A DNA stretch of 64,000 bases from Pseudotabrizicola sp. (lineage in GTDB: Bacteria > Pseudomonadota > Alphaproteobacteria > Rhodobacterales > Rhodobacteraceae), in assembly GCF_030656345.1 (NCBI RefSeq), contig NZ_JAUSNR010000026.1:124001-188000 (forward strand), written 5' to 3'. Each line of letters opens with the position of its first letter. Position 1 is the stretch's first letter. A program made the position numbers and the translations under genes. Under the pieces are notes generated by a model. That model was not told the origin of the DNA. It ran no database searches and worked only from the letters and a program-made list of their open reading frames with translations. This document shows positions 36,030 to 45,374 of the stretch, one piece after another.

Positions 36030-37712
36030 TCAGTTCTTGTCGCCTTTCAGCGCTGCGCCAAGGATATCCCCCAGCGATGCACCCGAATCGGACGAGCCAT
36101 ACTGCTCAACCGCTTCTTTCTCTTCGGCGATCTCGCGTGCCTTGATCGACAGACCCATGCGGCGGGTTTTGGCGTCGATGTTGGTGACGCGCACGTCAAC
36201 CTTGTCGCCAACCTGGAACCGCTCAGGGCGCTGGTCGCCACGGTCACGGCTCAGGTCGCTGCGGCGGATGAACGACTTGGCGCCGTTATACTCCACCTCG
36301 ACGCCACCCTCTTCGATCGCGGTCACTTCGACCGTGATCACCGAGCCGCGCTTCACGCCATCAACCGCATCGGTAAAGGTGTCTTCGCCCAAAGCCTTGA
36401 CCGAGAGAGAGATACGCTCTTTCTCGACATCGACTTCAGACACGGACGCCTTAACGGTGTCACCCTTGCGATAGTTTGCAATGGCATCTTCGCCGCGCTG
36501 GTCCCACGACAGGTCGGACAGGTGAACCATGCCGTCGATGTCGTTGTCCAGACCGATGAACAGACCGAATTCGGTGATGTTCTTGACTTCGCCTTCGATG
36601 GTCGAACCCACAGGGTTGTTCTCGGCGAACACTTCCCACGGGTTGCGCTGGGTCTGCTTGAGGCCGAGCGACACACGGCGCTTGGCGCTGTCGATTTCCA
36701 GCACCATGACGTCGACTTCCTGAGAGGTCGACACGATCTTGCCGGGGTGCACGTTCTTTTTGGTCCACGACATTTCCGACACGTGAACCAGACCTTCGAC
36801 ACCGGCTTCCAGCTCAACGAATGCGCCGTAATCGGTGATGTTGGTGACACGGCCCTTGTGGACCGAGTTCAGCGGATAGGCGCGTTCCACCGCATCCCAC
36901 GGATCTTCCTGCAGCTGCTTCATGCCAAGGCTGATACGGTGGGTTTCCTTGTTGATCTTGATGACCTGCACTTTGACAGTCTCACCAATGGCAAGGATTT
37001 CCGACGGGTGGTTCACACGACGCCAGGCCATGTCGGTCACGTGCAGCAAGCCGTCAACGCCGCCCAGATCAACGAACGCACCGTATTCGGTGATGTTCTT
37101 GACCACGCCATCGACGGTCTGACCTTCGGTCAGGTTGCCGATGACTTCGGCCCGCTGCTCGGCACGCGATTCTTCCAGGATGGCGCGGCGCGACACAACG
37201 ATGTTGCCACGGCGACGGTCCATTTTCAGAATCTGGAACGGCTGCTTCAGACCCATCAGCGGGCCAGCGTCACGCACCGGGCGGACGTCAACCTGGCTAC
37301 CGGGAAGGAAGGCAACAGCGCCGCCCAGATCGACGGTAAAGCCACCTTTGACACGGCCAAAGATCGCGCCATCGACGCGGGTCTCTGCGGCATAGGCTTT
37401 TTCCAGACGATCCCAGGCTTCTTCGCGCTTGGCCTTTTCACGGCTGATCTGGGCTTCCCCGCGAGAGTTTTCCACGCGGTCCAGATAGACCTCGACTTCG
37501 TCGCCGACATTGATGTCAGGCTGCTCGCCGGGGTTGGCAAATTCTTTCAGATCGATGCGGCCTTCCATCTTGTAGCCGACGTCGATGATGGCCTGGCCCG
37601 CTTCGATTGCGATGACCTTGCCTTTGACAACAGATCCCTCTTCGGGCGTGTCAATTTCGAAGCTTTCCTTCAACAGGGCTTCAAAGTCTTCCATGGTAGC
37701 TTTAGCGCACAT
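36030..37712 (-). CDS. rpsA: 30S ribosomal protein S1
   Basis: 560 aa with six S1 RNA-binding repeats, for example GAFVDLGGVDGLLHVTDMAWRR and GAFVELEAGVEGLVHVSEMS. It helps recruit mRNAs to the 30S subunit. Start at 37712 (MCAKATMEDF) with AAGGA upstream; an internal ATG six codons later is possible. Strong third-position G/C and long perfect codon bias fit high expression. Confidence 0.97.
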   Translation of the reverse strand: MCAKATMEDFEALLKESFEIDTPEEGSVVKGKVIAIEAGQAIIDVGYKMEGRIDLKEFANPGEQPDINVGDEVEVYLDRVENSRGEAQISREKAKREEAWDRLEKAYAAETRVDGAIFGRVKGGFTVDLGGAVAFLPGSQVDVRPVRDAGPLMGLKQPFQILKMDRRRGNIVVSRRAILEESRAEQRAEVIGNLTEGQTVDGVVKNITEYGAFVDLGGVDGLLHVTDMAWRRVNHPSEILAIGETVKVQVIKINKETHRISLGMKQLQEDPWDAVERAYPLNSVHKGRVTNITDYGAFVELEAGVEGLVHVSEMSWTKKNVHPGKIVSTSQEVDVMVLEIDSAKRRVSLGLKQTQRNPWEVFAENNPVGSTIEGEVKNITEFGLFIGLDNDIDGMVHLSDLSWDQRGEDAIANYRKGDTVKASVSEVDVEKERISLSVKALGEDTFTDAVDGVKRGSVITVEVTAIEEGGVEVEYNGAKSFIRRSDLSRDRGDQRPERFQVGDKVDVRVTNIDAKTRRMGLSIKAREIAEEKEAVEQYGSSDSGASLGDILGAALKGDKN

Positions 37713-37880
37713 ATGCAGTTTGTCCTTTTTCGTGGTTTTCTGGCCTTGCGGTTGGCTCCGCCGGTCTTTGATCCGCCTGGCAGAACAAGAACACGGCCCA
37801 TGAAAACGGCCATAAGACTCCTGTCAGGATGCGCGGCCTATATCCAAAGATCACGCCAAGGGCAAGACAAACAGGGGCGA

Positions 37881-38864
37881 TCAGCCCGGATCGGCACGGA
37901 TGCCCAGCCTGTCCGGTGCAAATCCGGCCCCGGCAAAGATCGCCAGTACCTTTTGCGCAAACCCCGCCCCCGAGACGTTCAGGCAATTGCGCGCGAAATA
38001 CCAGAACAGGAACCGCGCATACTCCGGCTCCGGTCCGGCCAGCGCGCGGGCAAGCGCCTGCGGAAAATCTTCCGGCTGGCGGACCGTTTCGGCCAGATGC
38101 TGAAAATCCGACGGCCCGAACAGAATGGCGGGCCTGCGCTGCAAAAATCCCTCGATCGCGCAGGCAGAATTCATGCTGACCGTCGCCACCGAGGCCGCGA
38201 TCATATCAGTCACATTCGCACTGGTCGGGGTGACCGGCAGCCCGTCGGCCACAACCCGGGCAATCACCCCGGCATCATGCTCGACCGCCAGCGGATGCGG
38301 CTTGACCAGCACCGCCCGCCCCCCTGCCCCCTGCGCCACCGCGCGCAGCATCGCCTCTCCGCTCGCATAGGTCAGCCCGTATTCCTCCGGCAGCGGACCC
38401 TGCAGAAAGACCGAGATCGCCCCCGCCGGAAACCGGCTCAACTCGGCCTCCTGCTCCCGACGCGACCGCCGCTGCGCCGGATAGCGCGCCTGCATCCGTT
38501 CATAGAACGCGCGGGCAGGCTGTGTCCTCACACGCGCCGGATCAAACGCCCGCGCCCCGATGCTGCTTTCCGCCAGAACGCCCACAGGGTCCAGATGCCA
38601 GAACGGGTGCAGATAGGCGAGCGCGGCATTCAGAACCCCCGGCCCCCGCGCCCGCCCGGTATCCAGAATATGCAGATCCCCGTCATCATAGGCCAGCGTC
38701 TCCCCGCCCTGAAACGGCCCGTCCCGGCGGTCGCGCACCGCAATGGTTGCGCCAAGCGGCACCAGCGCCGCTTCGATCCGGCGGTACAGCAGCAGATGGC
38801 GGGTGTCGCGCCAATCGTCGCGGTGACGCCCCGGCAGATGAAACACGATGCGCGCCTGCGCCAT
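37881..38864 (-). CDS. Capsule-polysaccharide-synthesis-like glycosyltransferase
   Basis: 327 aa, soluble, Arg/Ala-rich. VLVKPHPLAVEHD and VSMNSACAIEGFLQRRPAILFGPSDF resemble the nucleotide-sugar-binding half of KpsC/KpsS-like (Capsule_synth) Kdo transferases. The N-terminal FHLPGRHRDDWRDTRHLLLYRRIE has no motif I know. AGGGAA lies upstream of the ATG. It lies alone between rpsA and the nitroreductase gene with no capsule genes nearby. Specific activity unknown. Confidence 0.6.
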   Translation of the reverse strand: MAQARIVFHLPGRHRDDWRDTRHLLLYRRIEAALVPLGATIAVRDRRDGPFQGGETLAYDDGDLHILDTGRARGPGVLNAALAYLHPFWHLDPVGVLAESSIGARAFDPARVRTQPARAFYERMQARYPAQRRSRREQEAELSRFPAGAISVFLQGPLPEEYGLTYASGEAMLRAVAQGAGGRAVLVKPHPLAVEHDAGVIARVVADGLPVTPTSANVTDMIAASVATVSMNSACAIEGFLQRRPAILFGPSDFQHLAETVRQPEDFPQALARALAGPEPEYARFLFWYFARNCLNVSGAGFAQKVLAIFAGAGFAPDRLGIRADPG

Positions 38865-38967
38865 GGCCGGTCTTCCCTTGCCGCGATCCTATGTCGCGCA
38901 GCCATAGCGCAGAAGCGTGGCCGCTGCACAGACGAAACCGAAGGGCCATTGACCCAACCAAAGACAA

Positions 38968-38996
38968 AGGCGCGGCATCCATCGGATGCCGCGCCT
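38968..38996 (-). terminator. Terminator of the nitroreductase gene
   Basis: A perfect 13-bp stem (38968-38980 with 38984-38996) with a 3-nt loop. On the minus strand TTTGTCTTTGG follows. It lies 33 bp beyond the stop codon. Confidence 0.85.
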
Positions 38997-39029
38997 GTTC
39001 AAAGCCATAAGTGGTCGCGGCCCGTCGGG

Positions 39030-39662
39030 TCAGGCGACCTCGGTCACCAGTTCTGCCATCGGCTTGCGCACTTTCTTCATGCCTTGCAGCCAGTCACCTT
39101 CCGCGGCGCGGTAGCCCAGCGGCATCAGCGTGACAGAGCGCAGGCCCAGCGCGCGCAAACCAAGGATCTCATCCACGGCGGCCGGGTCAAACCCTTCCAT
39201 CGGGGTCGCATCCACCGCCTCGAACGCGGCAGCGGTCAGGCCGATGCCAAAGGCGATATAGGCCTGACGCGCGGCATGTTCGAAGTTCACCTCGGCGGTG
39301 CGGGGCAGCAGCATCGACTTGAGGTTGTCATAGTAATCCGACACGGCCGAGCGTGGGATACCGCGCTCTTCGACCAGCTGATCGACCACGGCGTCAATAC
39401 GTGCAGCGGTGTAATTGTCCCAAGCGGCAAACACCACAACATGGCTCGCATCGGTGATCTGCGCCTGATCATAACCCACAGCGCGCAGCTTTGCCTTGAC
39501 CTCGGGGTTGGTGACCACAATCACCTCAAACGGCTGCAACCCGCTGGAGGTGGGGGCGAGGTTGATCGCCTCAAGAATGCGGTTAACCTTGTCTTGCGGA
39601 ACCGGCTTGGACGGGTCCATTTTCTTGGCGGCGTAGCGCCAGTTCAGTTTTTCGTTCAGCAT
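39030..39662 (-). CDS. Nitroreductase-family NAD(P)H-dependent oxidoreductase
   Basis: 210 aa FMN enzyme. The N-terminal LNWRYAAKKMDPSKPVP, NLAPTSSGLQPFEVIVV and late EILGLRALGLRSVTLMPLGYRA match the NfsB/YdgI-like group. The physiological substrate is unknown. It has its own terminator and lies between cmk and the capsule-like gene, interrupting the usual aroA-cmk-rpsA order. Confidence 0.88.
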   Translation of the reverse strand: MLNEKLNWRYAAKKMDPSKPVPQDKVNRILEAINLAPTSSGLQPFEVIVVTNPEVKAKLRAVGYDQAQITDASHVVVFAAWDNYTAARIDAVVDQLVEERGIPRSAVSDYYDNLKSMLLPRTAEVNFEHAARQAYIAFGIGLTAAAFEAVDATPMEGFDPAAVDEILGLRALGLRSVTLMPLGYRAAEGDWLQGMKKVRKPMAELVTEVA

Positions 39663-39776
39663 GGGATAAATCGCCTTGTTGTCGCAGGCCCGTCCTTGGG
39701 CCGCCTGTCGGCTATCTTAAACCGTATTCAGAGCAGCTTCCCGCAGAACCATCGTGCACGCGCGCACAAGACCTGT

Positions 39777-40391
39777 TCAACCGCGCGGCATCACCGCCAG
39801 CCGCGCCCGTACCACTGCCACCGCGCGCGCAATCGCGGCCTCTGCCGTCAGCTCAGAGGTGTCGATCATCACCGCATCCGCCGCCGGCCGCAGCGGCGCA
39901 TCGGCGCGGTTCATGTCGCGGTCATCGCGCTCACGCACCTCGGCCAGCACCCCGGCAAGCGGGCGCTCGCCCGCCTCTCCGCCCAGCTCCAGCCAGCGCC
40001 GCTGCGCCCGCACCTGCGCACTGGCGGTCACAAACAGCTTCACCTCCGCCTCGGGGCAGATCACCGTGCCGATGTCGCGCCCGTCCAGCACCGCCCCGCC
40101 GTCCCGCCGCGCAAAGCGGCGCTGAAACGCCAGCAAGGCCGCCCGCACCTCGGGATTCACCGCCACCCGGCTGGCCGCCTGGCCCGCGCCCAGCGTGCGC
40201 AGATCGTCGCGGGCCAGATCCTCAGCCGTCAGGCTCTGCGCCGCCAGCACCGGATCGCCGCCCTTGACCCCGACCGCGCGGTACAGCGCCCCGGTATCCA
40301 GATGCGCAAAGCCAAAGGCCTCCGCCACCGCGCGGCTGATCGTGCCCTTGCCCGCCGCTGCCGGCCCGTCGATGGCAACTGTAAAGATCAT
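39777..40391 (-). CDS. cmk: Cytidylate kinase
   Basis: Phosphorylates CMP/dCMP, 204 aa. P-loop [21 protein letters not shown] at the N-terminus, [12 protein letters not shown] and the C-terminal half [21 protein letters not shown] are diagnostic. The ATG at 40391 has AGAGGG upstream. It lies downstream of aroA with a repeat-filled 160-bp gap. Confidence 0.95.
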   Translation of the reverse strand: MIFTVAIDGPAAAGKGTISRAVAEAFGFAHLDTGALYRAVGVKGGDPVLAAQSLTAEDLARDDLRTLGAGQAASRVAVNPEVRAALLAFQRRFARRDGGAVLDGRDIGTVICPEAEVKLFVTASAQVRAQRRWLELGGEAGERPLAGVLAEVRERDDRDMNRADAPLRPAADAVMIDTSELTAEAAIARAVAVVRARLAVMPRG

Positions 40392-40437
40392 GCGTGCCCT
40401 CTTATTCTGCCAGACCGGGACGGGTTTCGTCCTGAAC

Positions 40438-40521
40438 GCCTCCGGCGGGAGTATTTCAGAAAGCTGCAAATCCAGAGCGACCCTGTGCATTGCACCTTTC
40501 TGAAATACTCCCGCCGGAGGC
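40438..40521. repeat. Dispersed repeat, copy D: back-to-back pair forming a 25-bp perfect inverted repeat
   Basis: Arms 40438-40462 and 40497-40521 are exactly complementary over 25 bp; the right arm reads TTTCTGAAATACTCCCGCCG then GAGGC. The 34-bp loop extends the similarity (AGCTGCAAAT versus ATTGCACCT). It lies in the aroA-cmk intergenic region. Confidence 0.85.
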
Positions 40522-40551
40522 ATACGCCGGTTCCGCCCGGCGCAGCCTCAA

Positions 40552-41898
40552 TCATCCGCGCCGGATCGCAGCCCCAAGCCCGTTCATCAGCCCCTCAAAG
40601 ATCGGGAAAGACGTGACGATAGGCGACGCGTCATCGACCGACACCGCCGCCTTCGCCGCCATCCCGGCAATCAGGAACGACATCGCAATCCGGTGATCCA
40701 GATGGGTGGCACAGACAGCCCCCCCCGGCATACCGCCCGCGCCCATGCCATGCACGATCAGCGTATCCTCATCTTCCTCGATTCTCACGCCGCAAGCCTC
40801 AAGCCCCCGCGCCATCGCGTCAATCCGGTCAGATTCCTTGACCCGCAGCTCTTTCACCCCGCGCATCACCGTCCGGCCGGTGGCAAAGGCCGCAACGACC
40901 GACAGGATCGGATATTCGTCGATCATGCTGGGCGCACGGTCGGGGGGCACCTCTATCCCGCGCATGTCGTCCGAAAACCGCACCCGCAGATCGGCCACCG
41001 GCTCGCCACCCTCTTCCCTTGGGTTCAGAAACTCAATCTGCGCGCCCATCTCGGCCAGCGTGATATACAGGCCGTTGCGCGTCAGGTTCTGGCTGACGCC
41101 GGGCACCAGAATGTCGGACCCCTCGACAATCAGCGCCGCACAGGTCGGGAACGCGGCAGAGGACGGGTCGCGCGGCACCGCCACCGTCTGCGGGCGCAGC
41201 TCTGGCCGGCCCTTCAGGGTGATCACATGCCCCTCCGGCCCCTGTTCCACCGACAGCTCGGCCCCGAAGCCCAGCAGCATCCGTTCGGAATGGTCCCGCG
41301 TCGGCTCGCGCTCGATCACCACCGTCTCACCCGGCGCATTCAGCCCGGCCAGCAGCACCGCCGATTTCACCTGCGCCGACGCCACCGGCAGGGCATAGCG
41401 CACCGGCACCGGGGTCGCGGCCCCCACCACCGTCATCGGCAAGCGGCCACCCTTGCGGCCATAGGCTTGGGTGCCGAACAGCGACAACGGGTCGGTCACC
41501 CGCCCCATCGGCCGCTTGCGCAAAGACGCATCGCCGGTGAAGGTCGCGGTCATCGCCGTGGTCGCCATGCAGCCCATGATCAGCCGCACCCCGGTGCCGG
41601 AATTGCCGCAGTCGATCACATCCGCCGGTTCCATGAACCCGCCCACGCCCACACCATGCACCGACCAGCTGCCAGCGCCATGCTGCACCACATCCGCCCC
41701 AAACGCCCGCATCGCACGCGCGGTATCCAGCACATCCTGCCCTTCCAGCAGCCCGGTGATCTTCGTCTCCCCCACCGCCATCGCGCCAAAGATCAGCGCC
41801 CGGTGCGAGATCGACTTGTCCCCCGGCACCGCAGCGGTGCCGCGCAGCGGCCCGCATTTTGCGGAAGTCATCGGTTGTGCATCGCCATGGCCGGACAT
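40552..41898 (-). CDS. aroA: 3-phosphoshikimate 1-carboxyvinyltransferase (EPSP synthase, class II type)
   Basis: 448 aa shikimate-pathway enzyme. [62 protein letters not shown] and [13 protein letters not shown] follow the class II (CP4-like) pattern closely. The residue matching CP4 Ala100 is Gly101 ([10 protein letters not shown]). The start at 41898 is the second of two adjacent ATG codons and is better spaced from GGGAG. cmk lies downstream. Confidence 0.96.
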   Translation of the reverse strand: MSGHGDAQPMTSAKCGPLRGTAAVPGDKSISHRALIFGAMAVGETKITGLLEGQDVLDTARAMRAFGADVVQHGAGSWSVHGVGVGGFMEPADVIDCGNSGTGVRLIMGCMATTAMTATFTGDASLRKRPMGRVTDPLSLFGTQAYGRKGGRLPMTVVGAATPVPVRYALPVASAQVKSAVLLAGLNAPGETVVIEREPTRDHSERMLLGFGAELSVEQGPEGHVITLKGRPELRPQTVAVPRDPSSAAFPTCAALIVEGSDILVPGVSQNLTRNGLYITLAEMGAQIEFLNPREEGGEPVADLRVRFSDDMRGIEVPPDRAPSMIDEYPILSVVAAFATGRTVMRGVKELRVKESDRIDAMARGLEACGVRIEEDEDTLIVHGMGAGGMPGGAVCATHLDHRIAMSFLIAGMAAKAAVSVDDASPIVTSFPIFEGLMNGLGAAIRRG

Positions 41899-41997
41899 CA
41901 TCTTCTCCCGAATGTGAACGCCCGCCTGATAGCGCAAGCAGATGCGGCGGTCCATGGGGGGTTGAACCGCGCGGCGCAAAGCGCATATCGCTGCGGT

Positions 41998-43062
41998 ATG
42001 AAACGCCGGAAATTCCTCAAAGGAGCTGCCTTTCTCGCTGCCCTGGGCATCGGCGGGGGGGCTTCCGGCATGGCTTTGTCTTCATCCCGCAACCGCTATT
42101 ATGCTGGCCAGCCCTCGGACCATTTCGACGGGGTGCGGTTCTTCAATCCGGGGGGCACGCCGCTTTCGGGCTTCAGCGATGTGCTGAAATGGCAGGTCAA
42201 CGGCGCACGCGCCAGATGGCCCGCTCAGGTGCCGGTCGCCGCCACCAGACCTGCCGCACAGGTGCAGGATCTGACCATCACCATGGTCGGCCACGCCACG
42301 CTGCTGATCCAGACGGCAGGGCTGAACATCCTGACCGATCCGGTCTGGTCAGACCGCGCCAGCCCGCTGGCCTTTGCCGGGCCGAAACGGGTGGCCGCCC
42401 CCGGCATCGGCTTTGCCGACCTGCCAAGGATTGATGCCATCCTGCTCAGCCACAACCATTATGACCATCTTGACCTGACCACATTGGCCAGCCTGCATGC
42501 CGCCCACGCGCCACAGATCATCACGCCGCTGGGCAATGATGCGATCATCCGCAGCACGGTGCCCGACGCGCGCATCACCACCGGCGACTGGGGTGATGCG
42601 GTGCCGCTTGGCCCGCTGACGGTGCATTTTGAACCCTGCCACCACTGGTCCGCGCGCGGGATCGGCGACCGCTCGATGGCGCTCTGGGCGGCCTTCGTGA
42701 TCGCCGGGCCTACGGGCAAGCTACTGCACATCGGCGATACCGGCTTTGACCAAGGCCGCCCCTACCGCGATCTGGCCGCAAAACACGGGCCCCTCCGCGC
42801 CGCCATCCTGCCCATCGGCGCGTATGAGCCACGCTGGTTCATGCAAGGCCAGCACCAGAACCCGGCCGAGGCGGTCGAGGGGTTCCTGCTCTCAGGTGCC
42901 ACCCATGCCATCGGCCACCACTGGGGCACCTTCCAGCTGACGGATGAGCCGCGCGAGGCGCCGCTGACCGCGCTGGAGTCCGCGCTGACCGCCAAGGACA
43001 TCACCGCCGACCGTTTCCGCCCCCTCGCCCCCGGCGAGGCTTGGGCGATCCCGCAGATCTGA
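41998..43062 (+). CDS. Tat-exported metallo-beta-lactamase-fold hydrolase
   Basis: 354 aa. A twin-arginine signal, [21 protein letters not shown], fits RRx[13 protein letters not shown] is the HxHxDH metal motif, [26 protein letters not shown] and [10 protein letters not shown] resemble the RomA/UlaG/NAPE-PLD-like branch. Late [18 protein letters not shown] carries another ligand His. No strong Shine-Dalgarno is visible. It is divergent from aroA. Substrate unknown; a phospholipid-like or lactone ester is possible by family. Confidence 0.87.
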   Translation: MKRRKFLKGAAFLAALGIGGGASGMALSSSRNRYYAGQPSDHFDGVRFFNPGGTPLSGFSDVLKWQVNGARARWPAQVPVAATRPAAQVQDLTITMVGHATLLIQTAGLNILTDPVWSDRASPLAFAGPKRVAAPGIGFADLPRIDAILLSHNHYDHLDLTTLASLHAAHAPQIITPLGNDAIIRSTVPDARITTGDWGDAVPLGPLTVHFEPCHHWSARGIGDRSMALWAAFVIAGPTGKLLHIGDTGFDQGRPYRDLAAKHGPLRAAILPIGAYEPRWFMQGQHQNPAEAVEGFLLSGATHAIGHHWGTFQLTDEPREAPLTALESALTAKDITADRFRPLAPGEAWAIPQI

Positions 43063-43292
43063 CCGGGATGGTCAGGCCACCAAGACCCGCACACACGTCA
43101 TGACGTAAACCATACGCAAACCATACGCGGATCAGACCTCAATCATACCAGGAATTTCGCCCGTTTTCAAACGCTTGCGCCCCCGGAACCCGGTCACGCA
43201 AAACCACCCCATCCCACCAGCCCCAAGCACCACCTGCCGGCCAACTCCCTCCCCCTCGTGGGGGTCGGGGCATGCCGCGTCAGCCGGCCACC

Positions 43293-43991
43293 TCAGCCCT
43301 TGCGCAGAAACGTCAGGTAATGCGGCGCCCGCCCCTCGCGCAGCGCCTTTTGCTCATAGCGGGTGGAAATCCAGTCGTCCCACGCCTCGCCCTCGCCGGT
43401 CTGACGGATCAGATCGAACCCGGCGACCGGCACCTCTTCCAGCGTCTGGCGCACGTAATCTTCAATATCCGTCGCCACCCGGAACTCCGCCCCCGGCTTC
43501 ATCACCCGCGCCAGCAGCGCCAGATAGCCCGGCGTCACAAAGCGGCGGCGGTGGTGGCGGGCCTTGGGCCAGGGGTCGGGGTAGTTCAGAAAAACCTTGT
43601 CAACACAGGCGGTTGGCAGCACATCAAACAGATCGCGCACATCGCCGGGATGCACCCAAAGGTTCGTCACCCCCGCAGTCCTGATCTTGCCCAGCAGCAT
43701 GGCAATGCCATTCACGAACGGCTCACAGCCGATGATGCCAACCTGCGGATAGAGCGCGGCCATATGCACCAGATGTTCCCCGCCGCCAAAGCCGACCTCT
43801 ACCCACAGCGGGCGCGGGGTGGGAAACAGCGTGGCGATGTCCAGCGGCGTGCGGTCAGGGTTGTCCTCGACCGTAACCCCCGGCAGGCGCAGGCTTTCCA
43901 GATCGTTTTCCAGATAGTCCTTCTGGCTGGCGCGCAGGGTCTTGCCATGCACCCGGCCATAAAAGTTGCGGCGTTCCGTTGGCTCGGCCAT
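43293..43991 (-). CDS. trmB: tRNA (guanine-N7-)-methyltransferase
   Basis: 232 aa SAM-dependent enzyme making m7G46 in tRNA. VEVGFGGGEHLVHMA is the SAM loop, VFLNYPDPWPKARHHRRRFV the family signature. N-terminal RNFYGRVHGKTLR fits. It lies downstream of metK on the same strand. The 230 bp between it and the metallo-hydrolase stop holds no gene that I can see. Confidence 0.95.
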   Translation of the reverse strand: MAEPTERRNFYGRVHGKTLRASQKDYLENDLESLRLPGVTVEDNPDRTPLDIATLFPTPRPLWVEVGFGGGEHLVHMAALYPQVGIIGCEPFVNGIAMLLGKIRTAGVTNLWVHPGDVRDLFDVLPTACVDKVFLNYPDPWPKARHHRRRFVTPGYLALLARVMKPGAEFRVATDIEDYVRQTLEEVPVAGFDLIRQTGEGEAWDDWISTRYEQKALREGRAPHYLTFLRKG

Positions 43992-44078
43992 GCAGATTGA
44001 TCCTGTTTCCGGTTCTGGCGCGCCTGATGTCAGGCCGGGCCGTTCGGGTCAAGGCTTGGCATGGCGCGACGCGCCGCC

Positions 44079-44107
44079 GCGCGCGCCCGGAAGGCCCGGG
44101 CGCGCGC
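44079..44107 (-). terminator. GC-rich hairpin downstream of metK
   Basis: A perfect 12-bp stem, 44079-44090 with 44096-44107, made almost only of G and C, lies 11 bp past the metK stop. It lacks a U-tract, so it may terminate weakly or protect the 3' end. Confidence 0.5.
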
Positions 44108-44117
44108 AGGTCTATGG

Positions 44118-45284
44118 TCAGACGGCGTTCTTCAACGCCTCCACCAGATCGGTTTTTTCCCAACTAAATCCGCCATCTACGTCCGGTGCGCGACCAAAAT
44201 GGCCATAGGCACTGGTGCGGGCATAGATCGGCCGGTTCAGGTTCAGATGGGTGCGGATGCCACGCGGCGTCAGGTCCATGCAGGCGGCAACGGCGCGCTC
44301 GATCGCCGCCGCCTCCACCTGCCCGGTGCCGTGGGTATCAACATAGATCGACAGCGGTTCCGCCACGCCGATGGCATAAGACACCTGCAAGGTGCAGCGG
44401 TCGGCCAACCCGGCGGCGACCACATTCTTGGCCAGATAGCGCGCGGCATAGGCGGCCGAGCGATCCACCTTGGTCGGGTCCTTGCCGGAAAATGCGCCAC
44501 CGCCATGCGGGGCAGCCCCCCCGTACGTGTCCACAATGATCTTGCGCCCGGTCAGCCCGGCATCCCCATCCGGCCCGCCGATCACGAAAATGCCCGTCGG
44601 GTTCACGTGCCACTTCGTCGCCTCGGTCAGCCAGCCATCCGGCAAAACCTCACGAATATAAGGCTCTACAATCGCGCGGATATCGGCAGAGGTCTGGGTT
44701 TCCAGCGCATGTTGTGTCGACAGCACGATGGATGTCACCTCAACCGGCTTGCCATCTTCATAGCGCAAGGAAAGCTGCGATTTGGCATCCGGGCCCAGCG
44801 TCGGCTGTTCGCCCGATTTGCGCACTTCGGCCAGACGGCGCAGGATGGCTTGGGCATACTGCAGCGGGGCCGGCATCAGTTCCGGCGTCTCGCGGCAGGC
44901 ATAGCCGAACATGATGCCCTGATCGCCGGCCCCGTCCTTATCCACGCCCTGCGCGATATGGGCCGACTGCCCGTGCAGATAGTTCTGCACTTTCAGCGTC
45001 TTCCAGTGAAACGCCTCCTGCTCGTAGCCGATGTCGCGGACACAGTCGCGCACGATGCACTCGACACGCTCCAGCATGGCGTCGGTGGCTTGCTTGCTTG
45101 ACAACCCCACCTCGCCACCAACCACCACGCGGTTGGTCGTTGCGAAAGTCTCGCAGGCGACGCGCGCATTGGGGTCTTCGGTCAGAAAGGCATCGAGAAT
45201 GGCATCCGACACACGGTCACAGACCTTATCAGGGTGCCCCTCGGAAACGGATTCCGAGGTAAATACGTAATTCTTACGGCTCAT
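44118..45284 (-). CDS. metK: S-adenosylmethionine synthetase
   Basis: Makes SAM from methionine and ATP, 388 aa. [24 protein letters not shown] at the N-terminus, [10 protein letters not shown] and the P-loop-like [19 protein letters not shown] are diagnostic. A SAM/SAH-type riboswitch directly precedes the ATG and contains the ribosome binding site, so expression is probably repressed by SAM. trmB lies downstream. Confidence 0.97.
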   Translation of the reverse strand: MSRKNYVFTSESVSEGHPDKVCDRVSDAILDAFLTEDPNARVACETFATTNRVVVGGEVGLSSKQATDAMLERVECIVRDCVRDIGYEQEAFHWKTLKVQNYLHGQSAHIAQGVDKDGAGDQGIMFGYACRETPELMPAPLQYAQAILRRLAEVRKSGEQPTLGPDAKSQLSLRYEDGKPVEVTSIVLSTQHALETQTSADIRAIVEPYIREVLPDGWLTEATKWHVNPTGIFVIGGPDGDAGLTGRKIIVDTYGGAAPHGGGAFSGKDPTKVDRSAAYAARYLAKNVVAAGLADRCTLQVSYAIGVAEPLSIYVDTHGTGQVEAAAIERAVAACMDLTPRGIRTHLNLNRPIYARTSAYGHFGRAPDVDGGFSWEKTDLVEALKNAV

Positions 45285-45288
45285 TGGG

Positions 45289-45341
45289 GTCGTGCTCCAT
45301 TTGAATGATCCCTGCCACGCCAGGAAGCCGTTGTGGCAGTT
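45289..45341 (-). promoter_or_regulatory. SAM/SAH-type riboswitch upstream of metK
   Basis: On the minus strand a hairpin closed by CTGCCA/TGGCAG (45334-45339 with 45312-45317) has the loop CAACGGCTTCCTGGCG. It is followed by a downstream ATGGAGCA (45293-45300) just before the metK ATG. This matches the Rhodobacterales SAM/SAH riboswitch, in which GGAGCA forms a pseudoknot and hides the Shine-Dalgarno. Recognition is from memory of the consensus. Confidence 0.85.
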
Positions 45342-45374
45342 CAGTCAGGTGCCTAAGGCCAATGGCCGGGTGCG

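Noticed and set aside
36522-40616. A very long open frame (about 1360 codons) on the plus strand across rpsA, the capsule-like gene, nitroreductase and cmk
   Set aside because: It is antisense to well-identified genes, has a His/Arg/Gln-rich translation without any family motif, and is explained by GC-rich codon bias leaving the opposite frame open.
43063-43292. Possible gene or RNA between the metallo-hydrolase and trmB
   Set aside because: Only a short duplicated ACCATACGC and a CGTCATGACG palindrome were seen; too weak for a call.
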